DNA of 64,000 nucleotides from Pyropia haitanensis (Eukaryota > Rhodophyta > Bangiophyceae > Bangiales > Bangiaceae), in assembly GCA_008729055.1 (NCBI GenBank), contig SDUX01000007.1, forward strand, positions 5,749,009 through 5,813,008, in the 5' to 3' direction. Under the pieces are notes generated by a model. The model saw only the letters and a list, made by a program, of their open reading frames with translations. It did not search any database and had not been told where the DNA came from. A program made the position numbers and the translations under genes. Within the stretch, counting starts at the first letter, position 1; every line of letters starts with the position of its first letter. Positions 1-10,336 of the stretch are shown here, in pieces.

Positions 1-7
1 CACGACG

Positions 8-59
<52 letters not shown>

Positions 60-649
60 GGGGGGTGGGGGGGGGGGGGGGGGGCGCCGCCGCCGCCGAG
101 CCGGCCGCCTGGGTCGACCGCGACGTGGCGCGGTGGCGGCGGCCGTGCCGCCGCGCGTCGGCCGCGGCCGACCGCCCACCGCTGCGGCCGTCCGCCCGCC
201 CGCCGCCGCCGTCGCCCCGCGTCGCCGCCGCCGCCGCCACCACCGCCGCCGGCGCGGCGGTGGCGGCGGCGGCGACGGCGGCGGCGGCGACGGCGGCGGC
301 GGCCGCCGCCACCACCACCGCCGGCGGCGGCGGCGTGGCCACTGCCGCGGCGACGCCAGGCGCGGCAGCCCCCCCCCCCCACCCCCCCCCCCCCCCCCCC
401 CCAGCATCCCCCCCCCCCCCCCCCCCCCAGCCGGCGGTTCAGCACCGGCCGCCCCCCCCCCCCCCCCCCCCCCCCGGGGCACGTTCCCCCCCCTCCCCCC
501 CCACCTCCCACGCCCACGGCCACGGCGGCCACGCCCCCCCCCCCCTCCCCCCCCACCATCCTCCCCCCCGCCGCCACCACCGCCGCCGCTTCCCGTTCCG
601 GTCCACCCACGACACTGGCCGCACCGACGGCACCGGCGGCGGCACCGGC

Positions 650-680
<31 letters not shown>

Positions 681-1383
681 GCGGCGTCGGCGGCGGCGTC
701 GGCGCCACTCGCGGCGCTGGTGCGGGAGCGGTCACCGACGCTGGCGGCGGCGGCCGCCGCGGCGGGCGCGGGCGGGGCGGTCAGGCGGGGTGCCGGCGGC
801 GGTGGTGGTGGTGGTGGTGGTGGCGGTGGTGGGGGTGGCGGTGGTGGTGGGGGTGGCGGTGGTGGCGGTGGGGGGGGTGGGGGTGGTGGCCGTGGCGGCG
901 GCGGCGGCGGCGGGGCATCCGCGCCGGGAGGCGGGGTGACGGCGGGGGAGCTCGGCGCGCTCCGCGCGGCGCTCGCGGACCGGCGGGTGGGGCGGCTGGC
1001 GGCGCTCGCCGCGGCGGGTGGCGGCTGGGGGGGGGGAGGGCCGTCCTCTCCGCCCCGCGGCTGGGCGGCGTCGCTGTCCCGATGGCCGACGCCGGGGGGG
1101 TGGCCACCGCTGGCTGGGGCGGCGGTGGCACCGCCGGCGGTGGCGGCGGTGGCACCGCCGACGGTGGTGGTGGTGGCGGCGGCGGTGGTGGTGGTGGTGG
1201 TGGTGGGGATGGTGGTGGGGGTGGTGGCGGCGGCGGCGACGCGGCGGGTGGCGGCCGCCGCCGCGGTGCTGCCGACACGGACGCGGCGCCCGTCGGGGCC
1301 ACCAGCCCGGCCGCCACGTTGGCGGCGGGGACGGCCACCGCCGCGGGCGGCGGGCGTGACGGTGGGGGCAAGGAGAACCGGGC

Positions 1384-1422
<39 letters not shown>

Positions 1423-3421
1423 TGCGGCGGGCACGCCGCTGTGGGGGGGGGGGGGGGGGGGGGGGGGCCAAGGCCGTCGCCGCGGGCGGCGGCGGTAGCG
1501 GCGGACGTGGTGGCGGTGGTGGTGGTGGTGGCGGTGGCGGTGGTGGTGGTGGGGGTGGGGGTGGTGGTGGTGGTGGTGGTGGTGGTGACGCGGCGGTGGC
1601 GGTGGGGTGAGGGGGCGGCCGCCCGCGGGGGGGGGGGGGGGGGGGTCGGGCGGGGTGGGGGGGGGGGGAGGGTTGTACTGCTGACGGGGGGAGGGACACG
1701 CCTGCTGGGAGGGGGTGTGGCGACAGGGGGAAGGGGGGGAGGGGACGCTACGTGCGCCCGTCCCGGTGCGGGCGTGCACCGCGCGGTGGGCCGGCGGCGG
1801 GACGACGCCCGCGGCGGCCGCCCGCTCCGTCCCGTGCTCCCGCCGGTGGGACCGCCGCGGCGGTTGCGACGGCGCATGGCGGGGGGTGGCGGCCGCCGTG
1901 GCGGTTGGCGTGGCGGGCGCCGCCGCGGCGGGCTGGTGGGGGGGCGGGGGGGGGGGGGGGGTGGGCGTGCCGGTGGAGGTGGTGGCGCCGCCGGGGGTGC
2001 CGCCGCCGGTATCCCGAGCGGCCGTGGCCGCCCCATCCCCGGCGGCGGCGGCGACCGCGGCGGCGGTCGCGGCGGCCGCCGCCACCGCCCCCACCACCGC
2101 CGTCGGCCAGGCGCCCTCCCCCGCGGCCGGCCAACCCCGCCTCGGCCGCCGCCACCCCCCCCCCCCCGCGCGGCGGCGTCGTCACGACCACCCTCCCCCC
2201 CCCCCCCCCCCCCAACCCGGGTGCCATTGCCCATCCCGCCGCCCCCCCACCACCAGCGACAGCCGCCGCCGCCGCCACCGCCGCGCGGCGCCAACCGGCC
2301 GCCACCCGCCCCGCCCCGCCCCGCCCCGCCCCGCGCCGTGGCCGCGCGCACGCCGCGACGCGTCCCGACGGGCCGGGCGGGCCGCGTGTGTGTGTTTTTT
2401 TTTTTTTTTTTTTTGGTTTTTTTTTTTTTTTTTTTTTTTTTGTGTGTGGACGCGGCGCTGCGGGCGGCGGCGCGCACCGTGCGGCCGCGGGGGGGGGGGG
2501 CGGCCGCGCGTGCCGCCGCCGCGCGGGGGGGGCGCCGCGGCGGCGGCGGCGGCGGCCGACGGCGGCGCCACGTGCCGGCGGGGTCCACGCGTCCGCCCCG
2601 CCGTCGCTGGGGCGGCTCCCCCCAGTGGTGGCGCTCCTGCGCGCCCCCCACCCCCCCCCCCTTCCCCCATCCCGACCCCCCCCCTTTTTTTTTTTTTTTT
2701 TTTTTTCGTCTCCGCTGCCACCGCCGCGACCATTGCCGGCCGTTCCCCCCTCGGCTCGGACGGCGGCACCGCCGCGGGTGCGCGCCGCCCGCAGCGGCGC
2801 CCGCCTCGCCGGCGGCACCCGTAGACGGGCGGCGGCGTGCCCCCTATGGGGAGCCGACCCCACACGGCGGCGGCGGCGGCGGCGGCGGCGCCCCTCGCCG
2901 GGGTGGCTCCCCCGCGGCGACCACCCCCCGCGCGGCGCACCCCGTCGGGGCGGCGGCGGCCATCCCCCAGACGCGGTGGGGCGCCGCGCACCGGCGGTGG
3001 CGGGTCGTGGCGGCGGCCGCCGCCCCCCCCGCCCCGCGCCCCCGCCGCCGTCGACGCGTCGCGGCGGGCCGTTTGTCCCCGTGCGCCTGCGCGCCGCCCG
3101 TTACCGCCGTCGTCCGCCCGCACCCCGCACCCGGCGGTCTCCCGTACGAGGCGGCGGCGGCGGTGGCGGCGGTGGCGGTGGCGGCGGCGGCGGCGACGGG
3201 GGGGGGGGGGGGAGGGGGGGGGGGGGGGGTGGCGGAAGGGGGTGTGCCGGCGGTGGGGATGCGTGGGGCGTGGCGCCGCCGCGTGCGGGCCGCGAGCCGG
3301 CGCAGCCCACCGCGACGGAGTGGGGTAGCACTCCGGTGTCAAGTGTCCGCCACCGCCAGAAATGTCGACTAAATTACAGTAAAGGAGGGCTGCAAGGACG
3401 GCTGCAAGAAAGCGCGTTTGA
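1..3421. repeat. Low-complexity GC-rich region with homopolymers
   Basis: This stretch is almost entirely GGC/GGT/CCG triplet repeats, poly-G and poly-C runs, and two long T tracts (2395-2441 interrupted by GG, and about 2684-2706). Open frames exist on both strands and in several phases, which is what such composition produces by chance, so they are not evidence of genes. The most protein-like piece is on the plus strand around 690-1020: it reads Ala-rich helix-like sequence, a poly-Gly linker and a segment near 940-1015 containing GELGALRAALADRR. It could be an exon of a gene running off the left edge. I could not join it to anything, so I leave it uncalled. Confidence 0.6.
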
Positions 3422-3661
3422 CTTTACCGTCGGCTCATCCGTCGGCCGGATCCCGCATACGAGCGCCTTCCAAGATTTACCATTGACACTCACCTGACTT
3501 GTGCTACCCGCCACACCTCCACTGCCATTACACACTCCGTCACCTTACCACCCTTTTTTTTCCGTCGCGCAAGAAGCATATCTTCCACGAAAGAGACGAC
3601 CACGACGCCCAATGAGGATGGCCCGACCCGCCGCAAGTGGGGCACTCGGCTGTCCTCGGTG

Positions 3662-5326
3662 ATGCGTGACAAGCTGGCCGCGGCTCGCGAAGAGCTGGGC
3701 ACGGAGCAGGTGGCGCGACTCATGACTGCCACCCGTGCTACGCGGTCAAACGTCCGCACGTGGCTGAAAAACGGCGGGTCCGTCAAGAAGCTGGGGCGCC
3801 CCCCTTTCTTCTCCGCCGAGGAAGAGGATGTCATTGCTCTCTACATGGTATCCTGGACCAAGGGGGGCGACTTGCTGACGTGCGACCTTGCCTGGGTCCT
3901 GCTTCGCCAGTACATTGCTAACATGGGATGGGAGGGGGAGGCAGAGCGTGCGTTTGGTGAGGGAGGGTTTCCTGGCCGTACGTTTTTTCAACTATTTTTG
4001 CAGAGGCATCCTCCACTGCACCGCGTTCGCACCGTTGCTCTTGAGGGTGTGCGTGCCGATGCAGCGACGCCAGAGGCCGTGGCCAAGTTCTTTGCTGCCT
4101 TTCGATTGGTCTGTCGTGAGTTTTCTATTACCCGGGCGGGGCAGGTCTGGAACACAGATGAGTCAATGATAAACGCGGAGGATCTGATGCAAGGGGCCGG
4201 CTCGACGGTGCTGACAGATGACCGTACCGCCCGCGCAGAGTTCGTCATCCCCAGTGTGCAGCGTGGAGCCGAGGCTGCCAGCCTGGTGGCGACGGTGTGC
4301 GCAGATGGCTCGCGCCTCCCCCTGTTTGTGGCGGTGACAGGCAGTGGAGGGCGGCTACTGTTTGCTGAGATACAGCACGAGGACGGCTCCAAGAGTCGGA
4401 AGCCCCTAGCGTGCTACTTGGACGAGGGAGCCGAGGTCCACCGGCGCGCGAAGCCGGGCTTCAATGGACCGCTGTGGGATGTGTTTGCCCGCTTGGCGGC
4501 AAAACACCTGGAACAGCAATGTCAAGGGCAGTGGAAGGTTTTGCTGATGGATGGCTGTAAGGTGCACGCGTCACCCGTCGGCCTGCGCGTGCTGAAGGAG
4601 TCAAAAGTGGTGGTGTTGATGTTTCCCTCCCACCTGTCGCATATTCTCCGGGCCCTTGACTCAGACCCGTTTCTCAAGACCAAGAGCGAAGGCCGTTCCA
4701 GCGTGCGGCGTCTGCTACCGACTATGCCTCGTCACGCCAAATTCAACTTGACCCACTTCATGCGGGTCATCCGTCACGCCGCCTTTATCGGGCTTTCGTC
4801 GGTCCATGTCATCAATGGCTTCAAAAAGACTGGGACTTGGCCAATCGACCCGGCCGTCCTTGACGTCCGGCGGCTGGTCAAGGGCAAAGGAGCCGCCAAC
4901 GCCAGCCGCAAGGTTGACCTAGAGCGCCTGGCGCTGCGACTGGGGCCCGAGGCGCGGCGCGACATGCGGGAGCCCACCATCGCCTTTGGCTCACTGTCAA
5001 CACGTGGACGGGCAATCGAGGCTACAAAAGATGGCATGCTGAAGGCGATGGACCTTCTGGCATTTGTTGCGGCGGGCAAGCAAGCAGCCAAGGAGTCGAA
5101 TCAGGCTCATAAAAGCGCAAAGGTGGCGGACGCCATTGCCCAAGCAGCACGGGACGAGCTGGCTGCAGAGCAGCGCCGCAAGAGCCCGGCCTCTGTAGCG
5201 AGGAAGGAGAGCCTACGGCGGCGCGCGGCGAGGACGCGTGCAATTGCTGGCGCAGTCGAGCCGTATGTGTGCGCTCAAGGAGCGGTCGTAGAGACCGAGC
5301 CGCGCCGCAAGCGCGCACGTCATTAG
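3662..5326 (+). CDS. pogo/Tigger-type DDE transposase
   Basis: This reads as a transposase of the Tc1/mariner superfamily, pogo/CENP-B-like branch (DDE_1 endonuclease), which would cut and paste a DNA transposon. Residues about 5-50 look like a helix-turn-helix (EELGTEQVARLMTATRATRS, then VRTWLKN). The catalytic core shows the expected order: WNTDES near residue 165, LLMDGCKVHAS near 296, and FPSHLSHILRALDSD near 320, giving D...D...D spacing; the C-terminus is Lys/Arg-rich. The frame is uninterrupted for 554 residues. The first in-frame ATG is at 3662, but the frame is open from 3422 and includes basic sequence (RRKWGTRLSSV) just before that ATG, so an upstream exon or non-ATG start is possible. 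GC is more moderate than in the neighbours, which fits a transposon. No clear terminal repeats were found; a short ATGTCGAC motif near 3362 recurs inverted near 5631. Confidence 0.85.
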   Translation: MRDKLAAAREELGTEQVARLMTATRATRSNVRTWLKNGGSVKKLGRPPFFSAEEEDVIALYMVSWTKGGDLLTCDLAWVLLRQYIANMGWEGEAERAFGEGGFPGRTFFQLFLQRHPPLHRVRTVALEGVRADAATPEAVAKFFAAFRLVCREFSITRAGQVWNTDESMINAEDLMQGAGSTVLTDDRTARAEFVIPSVQRGAEAASLVATVCADGSRLPLFVAVTGSGGRLLFAEIQHEDGSKSRKPLACYLDEGAEVHRRAKPGFNGPLWDVFARLAAKHLEQQCQGQWKVLLMDGCKVHASPVGLRVLKESKVVVLMFPSHLSHILRALDSDPFLKTKSEGRSSVRRLLPTMPRHAKFNLTHFMRVIRHAAFIGLSSVHVINGFKKTGTWPIDPAVLDVRRLVKGKGAANASRKVDLERLALRLGPEARRDMREPTIAFGSLSTRGRAIEATKDGMLKAMDLLAFVAAGKQAAKESNQAHKSAKVADAIAQAARDELAAEQRRKSPASVARKESLRRRAARTRAIAGAVEPYVCAQGAVVETEPRRKRARH

Positions 5327-5708
5327 ATGGCCGTGTAGTCGAAAGTGTGTGTGTGATGGGTGACGGCAGACCAAGATGATGGTAGCGTGCTCTACGCGCA
5401 ATAATACCTCTGCACGGTAAAGGTGCGCTGCCAGGTCCCTGGAACTGTAAAGTGGTCGACAATAAAAACACGATAAAATAGTGCAATAATCTTCATAACC
5501 ATCTCACCGACTGAATTCTTACTCCCTGTGCACCAAACTTCGTAGGCAGGGCGTACTCGCCATGCCCTTCTTTTTGGTGCGCGGTGGGTCTCCGGTCGAC
5601 GCCTTGGCGCGGAGCTGGTTGTCAGATTGGTCGACATTTGAACCAGACTGGCTACACGTCCCATGGGGCGGTTGTGTTCGACGCCCACCGCCCGCGCTGT
5701 GGTGCTTA
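5327..5708. other. 3' flank of transposase, no gene seen
   Basis: This moderately AT-rich sequence downstream of the transposase contains AATAAAAA at 5460-5467, a plausible polyadenylation signal for that gene. Nothing else could be assigned. The stretch ends at the TTA (5706-5708) that serves as the left target duplication of the first MITE. Confidence 0.5.
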
Positions 5709-6190
5709 GAGCATCTCCACCAATGGAGCCAAAAGCCAACCCAAACGAGACACGTGGCGCAACGTGGGCGACTGTGAATGGCCACTCCAACCGAGAAGCC
5801 AACGCCGAGACGTCACGTCTCAAGCAAAGCATCTAGTGGGGCGCCTGGAGAGTGTAGCCGATTCCACGCCGTACTAGCGTCCTGTGGGACTATCTGCAAG
5901 CCACGGGTCACGCTTCCTATTGGCGCAGGTTGGCTCCGCGTTTGGCCAAAAGCCAAAACACCGCGCCAAAAAGGCTCGTTTGGCGCGGGGGTTGGCTCCG
6001 CTGCCGTTGAGAGCCAAAAACTCGAGTGCTCTCGAGGCGCATTAAGGTGGTCTCCAGAGCGATTAAGAATTGTGATACGGTCTTAGTTTTGGACCGTCAC
6101 ATGGCCCACCAGTCAGAGCCAAAGCCAAACCGGTGAAACAGGTGCCACGTAATTGGCTTTTGGCTTTTGGCTGCATTGGTGGAGAATCTC
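5709..6190. mobile_element. MITE, Harbinger-like, copy 1
   Basis: A 482-bp non-coding element. The left end begins GAGCATCTCCACCAATG and the right end is its imperfect inverse (CATTGGTGGAGAATCTC), and the element is flanked by TTA at 5706-5708 and 6191-6193. A TTA target duplication with inverted ends is the hallmark of miniature elements mobilised by PIF/Harbinger-type transposases. Subterminal sequence is rich in GCCAAAAGCCAA and its inverse. The adjacent pogo-type transposase normally makes TA duplications, so it is probably not the mobilising enzyme. Confidence 0.85.
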
Positions 6191-6193
6191 TTA

Positions 6194-6676
6194 GAGCATC
6201 TCCACCAATGGAGCCAAAAGCCAACCCGAACGAGACACGTGGCGCAACGTGAGCGACTGTGAATGGCCACTCTAACCGAAAAGCCAACGCCGCGCACGTC
6301 ACGTCTCAAGCAAAGCATCTAGTGGGGCGCCTGGAGAGTGTAGCCGATTTCACGCTCTACTAGCGTCCTGTGGGACTGTCTGCAAGCCACGGGTCACGCT
6401 TCCTATTGGCGCAGGTTGGCTCCGCGTTTGGCCAAAAGCCAAAACACCGCGCCAAAAAGGCTCGTTTGGCGCGGGGGTTGGCTCCGCTGCCGTTGAGAGC
6501 CAAAAACTCGAGTGCTCTCGAGGCGCATTAAGGTGGTCTCCAGAGCGATTAAGAATTGTGATACGGTCTTAGTTTTGGACCGTCACACGGCCCACCAGTC
6601 AGAGCCAAAGCCAAACCGGTGAAACGGCTGCCACGTAGTTGGCTTTTAGCTTTTGGCTGCATTGGTGGAGGTGCTC
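6194..6676. mobile_element. MITE, Harbinger-like, copy 2 in tandem
   Basis: This 483-bp copy is nearly identical to the element at 5709-6190 and lies in the same orientation, with only scattered substitutions. It starts GAGCATCTCCACC immediately after the TTA at 6191-6193 and ends GGTGGAGGTGCTC before the TTA at 6677-6679. The two copies therefore share the middle TTA. Its ends match each other better than those of copy 1 at the outermost bases (GAGCATCTCC against GAGCACCTCC). Confidence 0.85.
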
Positions 6677-6679
6677 TTA

Positions 6680-6958
6680 AAGGGAGGTTCAGGAATCGGC
6701 AGAACACGCATTCTCCCTGGAAGCCGCCGGGCCTTCAAGAGTACTGATTGGCTTGTGACCGAGGGAACCACGCGTGCTGAGTGGTGATTGGCTGATCACT
6801 CGAGTGCCGCGCTGTGCTCCGCAAAGTTTTGCACATGGCCCACAGCGGATCCGCAAAATCCGAGAGAAAACGCGTTCCACAGCCATCCTGGCCACCGTCT
6901 GTGGACTCGTCTGCGGGCCCCGCAACAGGTCAAAACAGGCTTTTCCTGAACCTCCCTT
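6680..6958. mobile_element. Short element with perfect 16-bp inverted ends
   Basis: The sequence AAGGGAGGTTCAGGAA at 6680-6695 is repeated exactly inverted at 6943-6958, enclosing about 280 bp without a credible reading frame. It directly abuts the right TTA of the preceding MITE. No clean target duplication is visible (left flank TTA, right flank GAA), so the left flank may have been replaced when the MITE inserted. It is probably a different MITE family. Confidence 0.6.
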
Positions 6959-7520
6959 GAAGCACCACAGCGCCGCGGACACGGCGCCGACGGCGTGTGG
7001 CTGTGGGTAGTGGGGATGCGGGGCACGGCGGGCGGCGGTGGACTGCCAGCACGCGGCTGTCCAACGGGACGACGCGACGCCACGCCCCTACCCTGGATGT
7101 GTCTGCGGCGGGGTGATAAGTGGGAACCGTGCGGGGAAGGGATGGCGCATCGACGAGAGGGAGACGCCGGACGGCGAACGAGAGAGGAGTAGAGGACGGA
7201 GCGGGGTGCCGGCACGGTAGAATTGGAAATCTGGACACGACTCGGAAAATATTATTTTTGACCACAAAAGTGGTGTGAGCCAATGGGGTGGTCAAAGTCC
7301 TAAGTCACTTGGGGATACTATAAATACTTTCGTGATCCTCGCTTCAAGGAACTTAATGTATTCAATACGGTACAGTACAACTGTCCGAAGCGGTGGGGAC
7401 CGGCCGTGGCGCGAAGCCAACCGGTTCCGCGCTCGTTGTGCCGCCCCCCGACCTCGTTGCATCCACGACCCCTACTCCCTCTCCCCTTCCCGGCGGCGGT
7501 GTCCCCGCCGAGCAGTGACC
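6959..7520 (+). promoter_or_regulatory. 5' flank of PPP phosphatase gene
   Basis: There is no gene here. The sequence drops to moderate GC near 7220-7390. A CCAAT box (7280-7284) lies 35 bp upstream of a TATAAATA (7319-7326), which is about 195 bp before the phosphatase ATG. In such GC-rich DNA this pairing is a reasonable core-promoter candidate, but it rests on motif and spacing only. Confidence 0.4.
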
Positions 7521-8474
7521 ATGACGCGGTCCGCCGACGGGTCGGCGGGCGCACCCGCGGGCGCCCCCCCCCCCCCGGCGGCAGACGACCCCGTCGCCGC
7601 CGCGTTTGGCGTCGAGTCCCCCGCGGAGCTCGAGTGCCGCACCCCCTTCAGGTGGACCCCCGACGGCGGCTGCCCCGCCGCGCCCACCGACGATGCCTGG
7701 GCGCGCGCCTTTCTCCGCCGGCTGGTGGCGGCGTCCCACCGGGAGCCCGAGCTCCTCTCCGTCTACGCGCTGCGCAAGCCCGACATGGCCCGCCTCGTCG
7801 GCGCCGCCCGCGACGCGCTCTCCCGCTGCGCGACGGTCGTCGAGGTGGGCGTGCCGCCCGCCGGGCGGGTGCGCGTCGTCGGGGACCTCCACGGCAACTA
7901 CCACGACCTGGTGCACGTCCTCGCGGCGGGCGGCCTTCCCGCCGCGGACAATGTCTACGTCTTTGCGGGGGACTATGTGGACCGCGGCAACTGGGGGGTG
8001 GAGGTGGTCCTCGCGCTGTTTGCGCTCAAGCTGTGGCGCCCCGCGGCGGTGCACCTGCTGCGGGGAAACCACGAGACGTCCCTCTGCGAGCGGTACGGCT
8101 TTGCCACCGAGGTGTCCCGCAAGTATGGGGGCAAGGCGCTCGGCGGCTTCCTCGCCGCGTTCCGGGAGCTCCCCATCGCCGCCGTCGTCGTCGCCGCGCC
8201 GGCCGCCGCCGCCGAGCCGGTGGCGCGCGGCGGTGGCGGCCGCGGCGGCGGCGGCCGCGGCGGCCGCAGCCGCGGCGTCGCCCGCCCCGCCCGCCGTGGC
8301 GGCGGCGGCCGTCGAGGGGCGGGTCCCGGCGGCGGCGACGGCGGCGGCGGCGACGCGGCGGGCCTGGCGCTGCCCGTCTGGGAGCGGCCGCTGGTGCCCG
8401 GCGAGCGGCGGGTGCTGGTCCTCCACGGGGGGCTCTGGCGGGACCGGCCGTCCGCGGTGGTCGGCGGCGGCGGC

Positions 8475-8510
<36 letters not shown>

Positions 8511-8978
8511 AGGGGCGGCAGCGGCGGCGGCGGCAGGGGCGGTGCCGCCGCCGCCGCCGCCGCCGCCGCCACCGCGCGGCGGGCCACCCTGGGCACCCTC
8601 GCCACGCTCGCCGCGACGCCGCGGCGGGCGGCCGACCCCGAAGGCGACGCCGTCGAGGACGCCCTCTGGTCCGACCCCGCCGCCGGCGACGGCGCGCCCC
8701 GCGGCTACGCCGCCAACACCCTCCGCGGTGCCGGGCTGCTCTACGGCGCCGCCGCGGCGGCGCGGTGGCTCCGGGACAACCGCCTCGCGGGGCTCCTCCG
8801 CGCCCACGAGGGGCCCGACGTCCGCGCGACGCGGCCGGGGATGGCGGACATGGCCGGCGGGTGGGCGGTGGACATGGAGTGGCCGACCGGCGCGTACGTC
8901 GCGACGGTGTTTTCCGCGGCCGACTACCTGGGGCGCGGCAACGCGGGGGGATACGCGACGCTCGCGGGTCGGGACGAC

Positions 8979-9017
<39 letters not shown>

Positions 9018-9184
9018 GCGGCGGCGGCGGGGGGGGGGGGGGGGGGGCGGGGGGGGGGGGTGGGGGGGGGGGGATGCTCCCGGCGTTTGCGTCCTTTCCG
9101 TCGCGCGGCCGGCCGGCGGCGGCGGACTGGGTGTGCCCGCCCGTTGTGGAGGAGCGGCCAATGACGCCGCGGTCCATGGGGTGA
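7521..9184 (+). CDS. PPP-family Ser/Thr protein phosphatase
   Basis: A metal-dependent phosphoprotein phosphatase of the PPP family. The complete signature set is present in order: GDLHGN (121-126), GDYVDRG (150-156), GNHE (182-185), HGGL (His302), RAHE (His429) and VFSAADYLGRGN close to the C-terminus. These supply the two-metal ligands and catalytic His/Asp. The spacing from GNHE to HGGL (about 119 residues) and from HGGL to RAHE (about 127) far exceeds that of PP1/PP2A (about 48 and 75). The extra length is Gly/Arg- and Ala-rich low-complexity sequence (8210-8360 and 8460-8570). The ATG at 7521 is the first in frame with sensible composition. Near 9030-9075 a poly-G tract intervenes. The original frame then ends at 9164 in Arg-rich nonsense, whereas a shifted frame ends at 9184 with a normal-looking tail (LPAFASFPSRG...), so I take 9184 with a homopolymer shift. 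The exact PPP subfamily is unclear. Confidence 0.88.
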
Positions 9185-10336
9185 GCGCCCCACCCCGTGG
9201 GGCGGGGGCTGGGGCGCGTGGCGGGTGTGGCGATGCGCGGCGCCCGGCCCGCCGGCACTTCCCCCCCCGCCCGCCGGCGCGTCTGGCCGGCCGGCCGCCC
9301 TCCCCCTGGGTGCGCGCGGTCCCCCCCCCCCCGTCGTCTGCTCTCGTCCTGTGCCAGCGCGCGCGGGCCATCGCCCATTCCCCGTCCGGGCGCCCTCTTG
9401 GCAGTGGCGGCGGTGGCGGCGGCCATGATGGGAGGGGGGGGGGGGGGGGTTGGGGGGAGTGGCTTCCCCACAACGCTGGTGGCCGCCCCTTTGGCGTGCG
9501 TCGGCCGCAGCGGGCGGTCGTGCCCCGTGGCGCCACGCTGGTGGGGGGGTGGCACGGCCCCCGACGCACGCCGCCTGCCCGCTCACTCCGTGGGTCCTCC
9601 GCGGGCCGCGCCGACTCGCGGCCCGCGGTTGTCCGCCTCGACACCGCCCTGCGACGGCCGACAGCGGCCGCCGGGTACGGGGCCATGGAGGTGGGGAGCG
9701 GGCTCGCCGCCGGCGACCCGGCGCGGGTGGTGGCCTGTCGAGGTGACCCCCAGGGGCGGTGTGGGGTGCGCCCCGCCTGCACGCCACGCTCGTGGCGTCG
9801 ACGCGGCGGCAGGAGGGGGGGGGGGGGGGGAGGGGGAGGAGCGTCGCGCGTCTCCGCCGCGGATGGCAGCGGGCTGTGGGGGATGTTGGGCGAGGGGGGT
9901 GCGGCGGCGCCGCGTGCTCGCCTCCCCCCCGCGCCGCACCCGCCGCGGCCTTTTGATGGGCGGCGGCCGCGCGACGCGGCCGCGGCACTGGGGCCACGAC
10001 GGGGCCACCGCCGCGGCCGCCGCGGGCGGGCAGCCCCCTACCAGCTGCTGGTGGGTGGTGGCACGGGCGCACAGCCGCGCGGCACACGGCGCACGGCTGG
10101 GGCGGGCGCTCGGCGGGGTGCGTGCGGGGCGGGCGTGACCGCTCGCAGCGGCGCCCGTCGGGCGGCGGCCAATGGGGGCGGCCGGCCGGCCGGCCGGGCG
10201 GGGGCGGACGCGCCACCCCAACGCGTTTGCAAACTTGGTACTGGACAAAAACGCTCGCGGCGGTGGGGACCCCCACCGACCCTCCCGCGCCGCCGGCGGC
10301 CGGGAGCTCGCCCCCCCGCCGCCCGCCGCCCCGCAG
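9185..10336. other. Intergenic low-complexity sequence
   Basis: This lies between the convergent phosphatase (+) and P450 copy 1 (-). It is GC-rich with poly-G runs near 9437-9450 and 9816-9832. All frames are open but biased in composition, and no domain-like sequence was recognised. Confidence 0.5.
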